Shown here in pieces: positions 52,601 through 60,132 of a stretch of DNA of 64,000 nucleotides. A model generated the notes under the pieces. It worked only from the letters and a program-made list of their open reading frames with translations, made no database searches and had not been told where the DNA came from. Position numbers and translations under genes: made by a program. The first letter of the stretch is position 1. Every line of letters begins with the position of its first letter. The DNA is from Scybalousia_A sp964639765 (lineage in GTDB: Bacteria > Bacteroidota > Bacteroidia > Bacteroidales > P3): positions 73,373-137,372 of the forward strand of contig CAZXEN010000001.1 of assembly GCA_964639765.1 (NCBI GenBank), in the 5' to 3' direction.

Positions 52601-53839
52601 ACTAAGGTCAAAAGCAGTAAGAAAATCAAAGTATTTCATATTTATCTGTCCGTCCTTGCCATCAAGGTAAGATGGAAGAAAAACAAGATGAATATTTTCG
52701 TCCTTTGTATTGTTTATTCCACTCTGTCTTATCTGTGACAGAATAGGGTCGTTATCCGGATTATCCAGACGATGTGTAAGATATATGTTATCCTCTATCG
52801 GCTCATAATGTCCTGCAGGCACTGCTATGACAGCAACAATCTTTCTGTTCAGTCTTTCTTTTCTGTTGATATTTGCCAAAGAATCTATAAAGACATTTAT
52901 ACCTTTGTTCCTGTATTCATATCTTCCACTGTTCAAAACAAGAAAACTGTCATTTTCAGGCCTGTATCCTGAGGTTTTTTCTATAAAATCAAATATTTTC
53001 TCTCTTGCTGTTGCTCTTAGTTTTGCATATTCTTCCTTTTCAGGCACGAAACTGCCTTCAAAACCATTAGGAGTGATTACATCTGCTCCCTTTTTAAAGA
53101 ATTGTTCGCACTCCTGATTGGTAATATCACTGACAGTTGTAAAAACATCTGAGTTTATTGCAGATATTTTTTCCAAAGAAAACTTGGCTCTTACATTAAA
53201 ATCATTGGCTACTCTGTCTGCATCAAAATGTTCTATCTCGCTGTACAGAGGAAGATTATTTCCTGCAAGGCATCTTCCCAACACGGTCGCATGTGTTGTG
53301 AAGGAAGTTGCTATCTGAGGAACATTTTTCTTCAGATACAAAAGACCTGAACCTGTCATCCACTCATGGAACTGGGCTACTATCCTGTCCGTTGAAGAAA
53401 GATAGAAATTGTAGAACGACTCTATTATTCTTGCACTCGCATAGCCGAATAAAAACGGTTCAACATAGTCCCAGCCACCCGTAAGGGAATCCACCTGGTA
53501 GTTCTCCCAGAATTCTGCAAAAATTTCGTCCTTAGAAGAAAAATACTGTGTGTAAGGAACCAAGATAACTATAGGAGAGTTTTCCATCTTCCATCTTCCT
53601 ACTTTGAACTCTATGCCGGAAAGCTTGGCGTACATCTTCCACGAAAGAAACATAGTAGTATCTTCCTTGAACTCCGAATCTTCAAATGTTGATTGTCCCA
53701 AATCTGGTCCCAATAATATATGGTTGTCGCCTATTTTCTTGTTTATTGTAGGTATTTTGGTGGTAACCACTGTATGTATGCCACCTACTTTATTGCATAC
53801 TTCCCAACTTGTCTCAAATAAATAATCGTATGTATTCAT
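49664..53839 (-). CDS. Glycogen synthase (GT3-like) / alpha-glucan phosphorylase (GT35) fusion
   Basis: This 1391-residue protein joins two enzymes of opposite direction. Residues 1-about 545 are a GT3-type, eukaryote-like glycogen synthase (FETSWEVCNKVGGIHTVV at the start, FHEWMTGSGLLYLKK, SYYEPWGYTPMESMAFG). Residues about 555-1391 are a DUF3417 region and an alpha-glucan phosphorylase with YFSMEFGIHDTLKIFSGGLG and the PLP-site block EASGTSGEKAIMNG, where the Lys holds PLP. Similar fusions occur in other Bacteroidetes. Together the halves build glycogen from nucleotide sugar and release glucose-1-phosphate. The promoter is at 53869-53899, divergent from pckA. Confidence 0.93.
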   Translation of the reverse strand: MNTYDYLFETSWEVCNKVGGIHTVVTTKIPTINKKIGDNHILLGPDLGQSTFEDSEFKEDTTMFLSWKMYAKLSGIEFKVGRWKMENSPIVILVPYTQYFSSKDEIFAEFWENYQVDSLTGGWDYVEPFLFGYASARIIESFYNFYLSSTDRIVAQFHEWMTGSGLLYLKKNVPQIATSFTTHATVLGRCLAGNNLPLYSEIEHFDADRVANDFNVRAKFSLEKISAINSDVFTTVSDITNQECEQFFKKGADVITPNGFEGSFVPEKEEYAKLRATAREKIFDFIEKTSGYRPENDSFLVLNSGRYEYRNKGINVFIDSLANINRKERLNRKIVAVIAVPAGHYEPIEDNIYLTHRLDNPDNDPILSQIRQSGINNTKDENIHLVFLPSYLDGKDGQINMKYFDFLTAFDLSVFPSYYEPWGYTPMESMAFGIPSITTTLAGFGLWVKDNIKNDNDALKVVYRTDNNEAECVKEISENIIRLLDMGKEELAVLQEDCRYIFSQVQWQNLQNYYDEAYSMALDKSSKRINQYIHKQPLSSTMDLQVTWGERPAWKKILVKAELPERLQGLRNLSQNLWWSWNYDAFELFESIDSRRFYELERSPIRLLNSLTKEDFNRLLQDKDFLKRMDDVLEHFQNYKKEREKKTNPLIAYFSMEFGIHDTLKIFSGGLGMLAGDYLKQASDSNKNILGIGLLYRYGYFLQEINRNGEQQSELKAQRFSNLPLSAVRDESGKWRKISVNLPSGKVYAKIWLCNVGVTPLYLLDTDIEENSEENRLITRQLYGGDNEMRLKQEILLGIGGIRMLEELNLQPILYHNNEGHSAFSSLERLNNYINKDKIPYIQALELVRSSTLFTTHTPVPAGHDVFPEDLMRAYFSRYAEGLTLDWDSFMLLGRKTNEDRNEKFSVSVLAINCSANVNGVSKIHGRVSREMFQYLFDGYFAEEVNIGYVTNGVHLPTWVAKEWEELYLKYFGKEMFSDESNAEYWQKIYDVSDKEVWQTHQTLKKKLVDFIKQRLQTEFQRRGENPSLYVKTTKDLNENKLIIGFARRFATYKRAGLLFTDLKRLEEIVNKGVCFVFAGKAHPADKAGQDLIKNIINISRMPQFIGKIIFIENYDMYVAKHLVRGVDVWLNTPTRPLEASGTSGEKAIMNGVVNFSVLDGWWAEGYKEGAGWALSEEQTYADHASQNILDAEVIYSTLENEIIPAYYTQTESIPLQWISHIKNTIARISPHFTMKRQLDDYFLKYYNNMFERVNQITKDNNKKALEYVLWKKMMKEKWNSIELLKVELPDTESDSFSFEQTFKAKITLYTGEINPENIGIEMVVAHKENDIITKPEEIVEFDLAEVANHKGEYVLEYNDFCSGVHNYAFRIYPKHELMPFKGDVNLVKWI

Positions 53840-53868
53840 AAGTACTTGTAAATGATATTTTCAGGTTG

Positions 53869-53899
53869 CAAAGGTAAGAAAAAATTATAAAACTACAAA
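53869..53899 (-). promoter_or_regulatory. Promoter of the glycogen-enzyme fusion
   Basis: On the reverse strand TTTG (53896-53899) and TACCTTTG (53869-53876) are 19 bp apart, about 30 bp before the start codon. Confidence 0.75.
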
Positions 53900-53937
53900 A
53901 ATATCTCATCTTTATCCTGTCCGCAGGTAAAGTTCAT

Positions 53938-54028
53938 AAAAAAAAAGAGTTGGTTTTTAGAAAAAAAGTCTTGATGTTTACGCCCTAAAGAGTTGGTTTT
54001 TGGAAATAAAAACCAACTCTTTTTTTAC
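53938..54028. repeat. 43-bp-period intergenic element, copy 6
   Basis: GAGTTGGTTTTT occurs at 53947 and again at 53990, exactly 43 bp apart, with GTCTTGATG (53968) between. The second copy forms a perfect 15-bp stem (53987-54001) with AAAAACCAACTCTTT, loop about 6 nt, followed by T's. Flanks GCAGGTAAA (about 53923) and TTTACCTGC (from 54024) are themselves inverted. No gene ends here. Confidence 0.8.
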
Positions 54029-54053
54029 CTGCATTTCATTTTTTGTTCAAAAT

Positions 54054-54086
54054 TTTGTATTAGGTGATTATATTTTCATAACTTTG
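54054..54086 (+). promoter_or_regulatory. Promoter of pckA
   Basis: TTTG (54054-54057) and TAACTTTG (54079-54086) are 21 bp apart. The leader to the ATG is about 65 nt. Confidence 0.75.
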
Positions 54087-54155
54087 CAGAAATTAATCTG
54101 TGTTTTTGGAACATATAACAGATTCAATAAGTAACAACAATAAATTACAGATATC

Positions 54156-55760
54156 ATGTTAAACATAAATTTGGAAAAATACGGAATAAAGGGAGTGAAA
54201 GAAAAACTTTACAACCCTACATACGAAGTACTTTACAACGAAGAGACCAAACCGGAACTTACAGGTTTTGACAAAGGTCAGGAAACAGAACTTGGAGCAA
54301 TCAATGTTATGACCGGCATATACACAGGCCGTTCTCCTAAGGACAAATACATTGTTGTGGATGAAAATTCCGAGAAAAACATATGGTGGAATACCCAAGA
54401 GTATCCTAACGATAACCACAGAATAAGCCAGCAAGCATGGAAAACATGCAAAGATATAGCACTTAACCAACTAAGCAACAAACGTTTGTTCGTGGTTGAT
54501 GGTTTTTGTGGAGCCAACAAGGACACAAGAATGAAAATCCGTTTTATTATGGAGGTTGCATGGCAGGCTCATTTTGTAACCAATATGTTTATCCGTCCAC
54601 AAAACCAAGAAGAATTTGAACAGGAACCCGATTTCATAGTCTATACTGCTTCAAAGGCTAAGGTAGAACAATACAAGGAGCTTGGATTACGAAGTGAGAC
54701 AGCTGTTATTTTCAATGTCAGCAGCAAAGAACAAGTTATCCTTAACACATGGTATGGCGGTGAGATGAAAAAAGGACTGTTCTCTATGATGAACTACTAT
54801 CTTCCTTTGAAAGGTATTGCTGCTATGCACTGTTCTGCAAATACAGACCTGAAAGGAGAAAACACTGCCATCTTCTTTGGTCTTTCTGGAACAGGCAAGA
54901 CAACTCTTTCCACAGATCCTAAGCGTCTTTTGATAGGAGATGATGAACATGGCTGGGACGATAACGGAGTATTCAATTTCGAAGGCGGTTGCTATGCTAA
55001 GGTTATCAACTTGGACAAAGAAGCAGAGCCTGATATTTACAATGCAATCCATAGAGATGCACTTATGGAGAACGTTACAGTGGACAAAGATGGAAAAATA
55101 GACTTTGCAGACAAGAGCGTTACAGAAAATACCCGTGTATCCTACCCTATTTACCACATAAAGAACATCGTTCGTCCTGTTTCTCATGCTCCTGCTGCAA
55201 AACAGGTGATATTCCTTTCTGCAGATGCTTTCGGTGTTCTTCCTCCTGTAAGCATTTTGGACGAAGAACAGACAAAATATTATTTCCTAAGCGGATTTAC
55301 AGCAAAACTTGCAGGAACAGAGATAGGTATCAAAGAGCCTGTACCTACTTTCTCAGCATGTTTTGGGCAAGCTTTCTTGGAACTTCACCCTACAAAATAT
55401 GCAGAAGAGCTTGTAAAGAGAATGAAACTAAGCGGTGCAAAGGCATATCTTGTAAACACAGGCTGGAATGGAACAGGAAAACGTATTTCCATTAAAGACA
55501 CAAGAGGTATAATAGATGCTATACTTGACGGCTCTATAGACAAAGCCCCTACAAAGAAAATCCCTTACTTCAACTTTACTGTTCCTACAGAACTGAAAGG
55601 AGTGGATACCAATATCCTTGACCCAAGGGATACATATTCTGATGCCATACAATGGGAAAACAAAGCAAAAGACCTGGCAGACAGATTTATCAAGAACTTT
55701 GTAAAATACGAAAACAATCCTCAAGGCAAAGAACTTGTCAAAGCAGGACCTGTTTTGTAG
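54156..55760 (+). CDS. pckA: ATP-dependent phosphoenolpyruvate carboxykinase
   Basis: This 534-residue protein has the ATP-type PEPCK features: the substrate-site YTGRSPKDKYIV, the kinase-1a P-loop GLSGTGKTTLS (242-252), the metal motif GDDEHGWDD (261-269) and the late GWNGTGKRISIKDTR block. In anaerobic Bacteroidales it runs in the carboxylating direction, fixing CO2 onto PEP and making ATP on the way to succinate, though gluconeogenesis is also possible. It has its own two-box promoter and a strong terminator. It is divergent from the glycogen fusion. Confidence 0.97.
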   Translation: MLNINLEKYGIKGVKEKLYNPTYEVLYNEETKPELTGFDKGQETELGAINVMTGIYTGRSPKDKYIVVDENSEKNIWWNTQEYPNDNHRISQQAWKTCKDIALNQLSNKRLFVVDGFCGANKDTRMKIRFIMEVAWQAHFVTNMFIRPQNQEEFEQEPDFIVYTASKAKVEQYKELGLRSETAVIFNVSSKEQVILNTWYGGEMKKGLFSMMNYYLPLKGIAAMHCSANTDLKGENTAIFFGLSGTGKTTLSTDPKRLLIGDDEHGWDDNGVFNFEGGCYAKVINLDKEAEPDIYNAIHRDALMENVTVDKDGKIDFADKSVTENTRVSYPIYHIKNIVRPVSHAPAAKQVIFLSADAFGVLPPVSILDEEQTKYYFLSGFTAKLAGTEIGIKEPVPTFSACFGQAFLELHPTKYAEELVKRMKLSGAKAYLVNTGWNGTGKRISIKDTRGIIDAILDGSIDKAPTKKIPYFNFTVPTELKGVDTNILDPRDTYSDAIQWENKAKDLADRFIKNFVKYENNPQGKELVKAGPVL

Positions 55761-55788
55761 TTTATATCATTTTATTTATTTCAATCGG

Positions 55789-55823
55789 GAATGCATAAAG
55801 TTTTTCTTTGTGCATTCTTTTTT
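55789..55823 (+). terminator. Rho-independent terminator of pckA
   Basis: GAATGCATAAAG pairs with CTTTGTGCATTC (12 pairs, one T-G) around a T5 loop and is followed by a T6 run, 28 bp after the stop. Confidence 0.88.
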
Positions 55824-55882
55824 ATGTAACTTTTTTGCAGGAATAACGTATTATTGGTGTATTTGATAAATATTTATAGATT

Positions 55883-56863
55883 ATGATAGTTTCTATTTTT
55901 AAGAAGAATTATTTTTTGCAACTTGTACTTTTGTTTGTTGTTCCTTTGTTGTTGTGGTTTCCAGCCTTTATAAACTCTCCACAAATCATGGAGAAAGGTG
56001 TTTTTGATATGCCTCTATACTCTTTGGTTTGCTATATTTTACCTTCTCAACACATAATCAATTCCATAGTTGCTTTTGTTCTGGTAATATCGCATGGATT
56101 GCTTATAAACTATATATGTACTTCCTATCAATTATCACAGAAAACTTCTTTTTTTCCTGCTTTTATCTATGTATTGCTTATGAGCAGTGATTACAGATGT
56201 ATGACTTTAAGCAGTATTCTTTTGGCCAACACTTTCATTATTCTTGCCATACTGACATTCCTAAAATGCTATAACAAAAATGAAGGTCTGGACGAAGTAT
56301 ATCTTTCCACCATATTGTTATCTGTAGGAACATTGTTCTACAGTCCTACTATTCTGTTGCTGTTGTGGGTATGGATAGGACTGTTTAACTTCAAGATATA
56401 CAAATTGCGTTCTTTTCTTGTAAGCATATTCGGATTTATTACTCCTTTTGTTGTGCTGCTTGTATATTATTATCTAAATGATGATATAGAATCCATAAGA
56501 ACTTTTGCAGGCATTCATTTTGGTCTTCTTCCTTCTTTTGGATTTCTTAACCAACCTATACAAATAGTTTATATAGTTTACCTGTTTATCCTTACATTAC
56601 CTGCTTTTGCTATCACTCTTAGATACAGAAACGACCAGAAACTTTCTGTAAGAAAGAGAATATCAACAATTCTATTACTGTTTGTAATATGTATAATGCC
56701 TTTCCTGTATGATTTAGGCTATCCTACAATGACTTTGATATTCGCTCCAACCCTAAGTTTTGTGCTTTCGGTGTTTTTCTTCTCCATCAAAAGGAATATC
56801 TACGCAGACGTATATATGCTCATCTTGGTTGTACTTACTGTCATAAAGATTTGCATAAACTAA
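55883..56863 (+). CDS. Integral membrane protein (DUF6427-like)
   Basis: This 326-residue protein has about nine to ten hydrophobic helices from residue 10 to the C-terminus. The start FKKNYFLQLVLLFVVPLLLWFPAFI and the general layout resemble the Bacteroidetes-specific DUF6427 membrane family; the exact assignment is uncertain. No catalytic motif is visible. It stands alone between the pckA terminator and the convergent mutL gene. Confidence 0.6.
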   Translation: MIVSIFKKNYFLQLVLLFVVPLLLWFPAFINSPQIMEKGVFDMPLYSLVCYILPSQHIINSIVAFVLVISHGLLINYICTSYQLSQKTSFFPAFIYVLLMSSDYRCMTLSSILLANTFIILAILTFLKCYNKNEGLDEVYLSTILLSVGTLFYSPTILLLLWVWIGLFNFKIYKLRSFLVSIFGFITPFVVLLVYYYLNDDIESIRTFAGIHFGLLPSFGFLNQPIQIVYIVYLFILTLPAFAITLRYRNDQKLSVRKRISTILLLFVICIMPFLYDLGYPTMTLIFAPTLSFVLSVFFFSIKRNIYADVYMLILVVLTVIKICIN

Positions 56864-56866
56864 ACC

Positions 56867-56898
56867 GATGCAAAAAACGTTTTTTAGAAAGCTGCATC
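56867..56898. terminator. Possible bidirectional terminator at the mutL end
   Basis: A 14-nt self-complementary AAAAAACGTTTTTT (56872-56885) overlaps the mutL stop, and GATGCA/TGCATC flank it. It could end both convergent transcripts, but it has little GC pairing. Confidence 0.35.
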
Positions 56899-58644
56899 AA
56901 GAAAATCTTCATTTACTTTCAGCACTACTCTTTCTCCGTTTGGCAGGGTCTCAAAATTCTGCAGTTTAAGAAGTTCTGCAATAAGTTTCATTATCTCTAC
57001 TTTGTTCAAAGCAGTTCCGTATGCTATTGCAAGATGTTCTGAAAGACGGAGATTATGTTTCTCTCTTTTTTCTACATTATTCAAAGCAAGGTTTTCTTCT
57101 TCTGAAACAAACTCTTCTATAATATCTATTGCCTTTTCAACCGAAAGGGAAAAAGGAAGGGCATTTATTTCAAAACTTTCAGAATCTTTTTCTTTTAAAT
57201 CAAACCCCAGCTGTCTCAGTTCTGATATTTTGTCCGCTATTGCAGCAAAATCTTTTTTGGATACATTATATACGTGTGGAATAACAAGTTTCTGGGATAC
57301 TATTTCCGGAGTCTGGTTTTGAGACAATCTGTTATAGATTATAATTTTGCTTGCACGGTGTTGGTCTATCAACAATATACTGTCGTGCATTTTGGTTACA
57401 ATATACTTGTTCAGGAACTGAAACGGAGCAAAGGTTTCTTGGTTTGTCTTTATTTCGTTGTCAAATCCTTGATTGGAAAAAGCAAGTTGTGACTGAGAAA
57501 CTTTTTCTGGTATGACTTGATTGAAGTTTTCATTGTGCAAGCCTTGTGAAAAAGGATTATAGGAAGAGTTATAGGAAATCTTCGGCGGATATAACGGAGT
57601 TTTTGGTTGTGAAGCAGGAAAGACTATTTCTTTTTTCTCAAAATCAAGTTGGGTACTAAGCGTGTTTTGACCTAAAGCTTTACGAGTTGCTGCATAAAGA
57701 ATGGAATATATAAGTTTATCATCCAAAAACTTTATCTCTGTTTTTGTAGGATGTATATTTACGTCTATATTCTTTGGGTCAAGTTCCAAAGATATAAAGA
57801 AAACAGGAAAAGACTTCTCCGTCAAAAGACCGTTATAAGCTCTTTCTACAGCATTGGCCAGATAATTGTTCTTCATATAGCGTCCATTAACAAAAAAATA
57901 CTCTTCATTTTTGTTTTTTCTGCTAAGCTCCAATGTGGAAATATAACCATGTATCTTTACTATGTCAACATTTTCATCAAGGTCAAGAAGTTTGCTTTTG
58001 AAACTGTTTCCAAATATATCTATAATTCTTTTCTTGTCGTTGGCTTTATCCAATTTGTACACTATTCTATCATTGTTGTAATACGTAAAAGCAACATCAT
58101 TATATATCAATGCTATTTTTACAAAAGCATCATCAATATGGGAATTTTCTATATTATCGCTCTTGAGAAAGTTTCTTCTTGCTGGTGTGTTAAAGAATAT
58201 ATTCTTTACCTTTATGTCTGTTCCTTGTTTGCATACTGTTTCCTCTTCTCTTTTTATTTCCCCTCCTTCTATGCAGACACAAGTGCCAAGTTCCTGTTCT
58301 TCTCTTTTGCTTTTCAGTTCTACTTGTGCTATGGAAGCAATGGAAGACAATGCTTCACCTCTAAAACCCATCGTTACAAGATTTTTAAGATCGTCGCTTG
58401 TAGATATTTTACTTGTAGCATGAGGAAGAAAACACTTTCTGCAGTCCTCAGCATCCATACCACAACCATTGTCTGTCACCTCTATAAGAGACCTTCCTGC
58501 ATCTTTTACAACAAGAGTAATATTTGTAGCTCCTGCATCAATGGAGTTTTCTATTAATTCCTTGACAACACTTGCAGGACGGGAGACCACTTCTCCGGCT
58601 GCAATCTGATTAGCAACCAAAGGAGGAAGAACATTTATTGCCAT
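56884..58644 (-). CDS. mutL: DNA mismatch repair protein MutL
   Basis: This 586-residue protein has the GHKL ATPase domain with ENSIDAGAT, TDNGCGM and TMGFRGEALSSI motifs and a C-terminal dimerisation domain (about 400-586). The endonuclease motif DQHA(x2)E(x4)E of nicking MutL proteins reads DQHRASKIIIYNR, without the first glutamate, and the CPHGRP-like motif reads LPNGER. Nicking activity may therefore be absent. MutL couples MutS mismatch recognition to strand removal. The small membrane-protein gene upstream overlaps its start by 10 bp. Confidence 0.95.
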   Translation of the reverse strand: MAINVLPPLVANQIAAGEVVSRPASVVKELIENSIDAGATNITLVVKDAGRSLIEVTDNGCGMDAEDCRKCFLPHATSKISTSDDLKNLVTMGFRGEALSSIASIAQVELKSKREEQELGTCVCIEGGEIKREEETVCKQGTDIKVKNIFFNTPARRNFLKSDNIENSHIDDAFVKIALIYNDVAFTYYNNDRIVYKLDKANDKKRIIDIFGNSFKSKLLDLDENVDIVKIHGYISTLELSRKNKNEEYFFVNGRYMKNNYLANAVERAYNGLLTEKSFPVFFISLELDPKNIDVNIHPTKTEIKFLDDKLIYSILYAATRKALGQNTLSTQLDFEKKEIVFPASQPKTPLYPPKISYNSSYNPFSQGLHNENFNQVIPEKVSQSQLAFSNQGFDNEIKTNQETFAPFQFLNKYIVTKMHDSILLIDQHRASKIIIYNRLSQNQTPEIVSQKLVIPHVYNVSKKDFAAIADKISELRQLGFDLKEKDSESFEINALPFSLSVEKAIDIIEEFVSEEENLALNNVEKREKHNLRLSEHLAIAYGTALNKVEIMKLIAELLKLQNFETLPNGERVVLKVNEDFLDAAF

Positions 58645-58904
58645 TTCTCAACAACCATTAGAAGTACATACAACAACACCACAACTATGCAAGCATAGAG
58701 AATAATCTTGGATACAGAAATCTTGGAACCTATCTTCTCTTCTTTCTTTTCATTCATAGCCTGACGAAAATTTATCTTGCGGTTATATGTTTCGCCAATC
58801 TCTCCATACTTTGCCTTCAATTGTTCCAGACGTTCTTTTTCTGGATTATAGAATCGTGGTTTATATTCAAATTGTCTTGGTCTTTTATGTTCAAAAAATG
58901 CCAT
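58635..58904 (-). CDS. Small conserved membrane protein upstream of mutL
   Basis: This 89-residue protein has a basic, aromatic N-terminus (FFEHKRPRQFEYKPRFYNPEK), a charged middle and one C-terminal membrane helix (about 66-85). Proteins of this pattern precede mutL in other Bacteroidetes and are often mislabelled as riboflavin synthase; their role is unknown. Its 3' end overlaps the mutL start by 10 bp, indicating translational coupling. Confidence 0.75.
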   Translation of the reverse strand: MAFFEHKRPRQFEYKPRFYNPEKERLEQLKAKYGEIGETYNRKINFRQAMNEKKEEKIGSKISVSKIILYACIVVVLLYVLLMVVEKWQ

Positions 58905-58925
58905 AATAATATATATGTTTGTTTA

Positions 58926-60116
58926 TTATAATTCATCTAATGCAGACAAAAGTCTGTCTATGCTTTCCTTTATTTCTTCCTCTGTTATGACTAAAGGAGG
59001 TTTTACACTCAGACACATTGGATTGAACAAATGGGTTCCTGTTATTACTCCATGACTAAAACAAGATATCAAAGCTTTTTGCCAATCTATGCCATCGTTC
59101 AGGGCTACGCAGTTAAACAATCCTTTTCCCCTTACTTCTTTTATATGTCTGTGTTTAAGCAGTGTTCTATATAATACTCCTTTTCTTTCCACGTCTTTCA
59201 TCAAATCATTATCCACAATATAGTTAAGTGTAGCCAAGGCAGAAGAAAGACTAACAGGATTTCCGCCGTATGTTGTTGCGTGACCAATAAGAGGATGATG
59301 ATTATTCAAAGCATTCATTATGTCTTTCTTTCCAACAAATGCCCCTATAGGAAGACCACCTCCCATTGCTTTTGCAATACAAAGAATATCAGGAACTATA
59401 CCATAGTGTTCAAAAGCAAACATCTTGCCTGTCCGTCCAAAACCAGTCTGTATTTCATCTAAAATAAGCACAGCACCTGTTTGATTACAGCGTTCTCTCA
59501 GTTTTGCAAGATAACCGTCTTTTGGCAGTTCCACTCCTTCTCCAACTGCTATACATTCAGCAACAACACAACAAGTTTTCTCTGTTATCCTTTGCAGGTC
59601 GGCTTCATTGTTAAAATCTATGAAACCACAATCCGACAAAAGAGGAGCAAAAGGTTCTGTATATTCTTTTCCGCTAAGCATAGAAACACAGGCAAGTGTA
59701 GAACCATGATAGGAATTTCTGTAGTTTATTATTTCTTTTCTGTGGTTGTAGAGTTTTGCTGCTTTTATGGCACCTTCTATTGCTTCGCTGCCGGAATTGA
59801 CATAGAATATCTGAGCCAGCTCCTGAGGAAGAAACTCTTTCAATCGCTTTATATAATCCAATTGAGGTTTCTGCATATATTCGCCATAGACCATAACATG
59901 CAGATAATCTTTCAGCTGTTCTTCTATGGCAGCAACAACTTTCGGGTTTTTGTGTCCTACATTACCCACACAAATACCAGACAACAAATCCATATATTTC
60001 TTTCCGTCAGAAGTATAGACCCATATACCTTCTGCTTTTACAGGGTCAAGAATTATAGGGTCAATCTCCCCTATTTGTGCGACATACTTACGAAATTCCT
60101 TTAAATCGGTTTTCAT
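58926..60116 (-). CDS. Class III PLP-dependent aminotransferase (ArgD/GabT-like)
   Basis: This 396-residue protein is a fold-I, class III transaminase. Key parts are the phosphate-binding NSGSEAIEGAIKAA, DEIQTGFGRTGKMFAFEH (Asp220 pairs with the pyridine N) and CIAKAMGGGLPIG (Lys249 binds PLP). The family includes acetylornithine, ornithine and 4-aminobutyrate aminotransferases; no arginine genes are adjacent, so the substrate is open. It lies 21 bp upstream of the small membrane-protein gene and 16 bp after the S9 peptidase gene, in a likely four-gene reverse operon. Confidence 0.9.
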   Translation of the reverse strand: MKTDLKEFRKYVAQIGEIDPIILDPVKAEGIWVYTSDGKKYMDLLSGICVGNVGHKNPKVVAAIEEQLKDYLHVMVYGEYMQKPQLDYIKRLKEFLPQELAQIFYVNSGSEAIEGAIKAAKLYNHRKEIINYRNSYHGSTLACVSMLSGKEYTEPFAPLLSDCGFIDFNNEADLQRITEKTCCVVAECIAVGEGVELPKDGYLAKLRERCNQTGAVLILDEIQTGFGRTGKMFAFEHYGIVPDILCIAKAMGGGLPIGAFVGKKDIMNALNNHHPLIGHATTYGGNPVSLSSALATLNYIVDNDLMKDVERKGVLYRTLLKHRHIKEVRGKGLFNCVALNDGIDWQKALISCFSHGVITGTHLFNPMCLSVKPPLVITEEEIKESIDRLLSALDEL

Positions 60117-60132
60117 AACTGTTTCTTTTCTT

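Larger units (their letters stand above)
53840..54155. other. Divergent intergenic region between glycogen fusion and pckA
   Basis: This 316-bp region holds two outward-facing promoters (53869-53899 reverse, 54054-54086 forward) with repeat copy 6 between them. I see no gene or RNA fold other than the repeat hairpin. Confidence 0.75.

Noticed and set aside
57751..58557. 268-residue forward ORF opposite mutL
   Set aside because: It is a shadow of the reverse-strand mutL gene; its Phe/Tyr/Cys-rich sequence has no recognisable domain.
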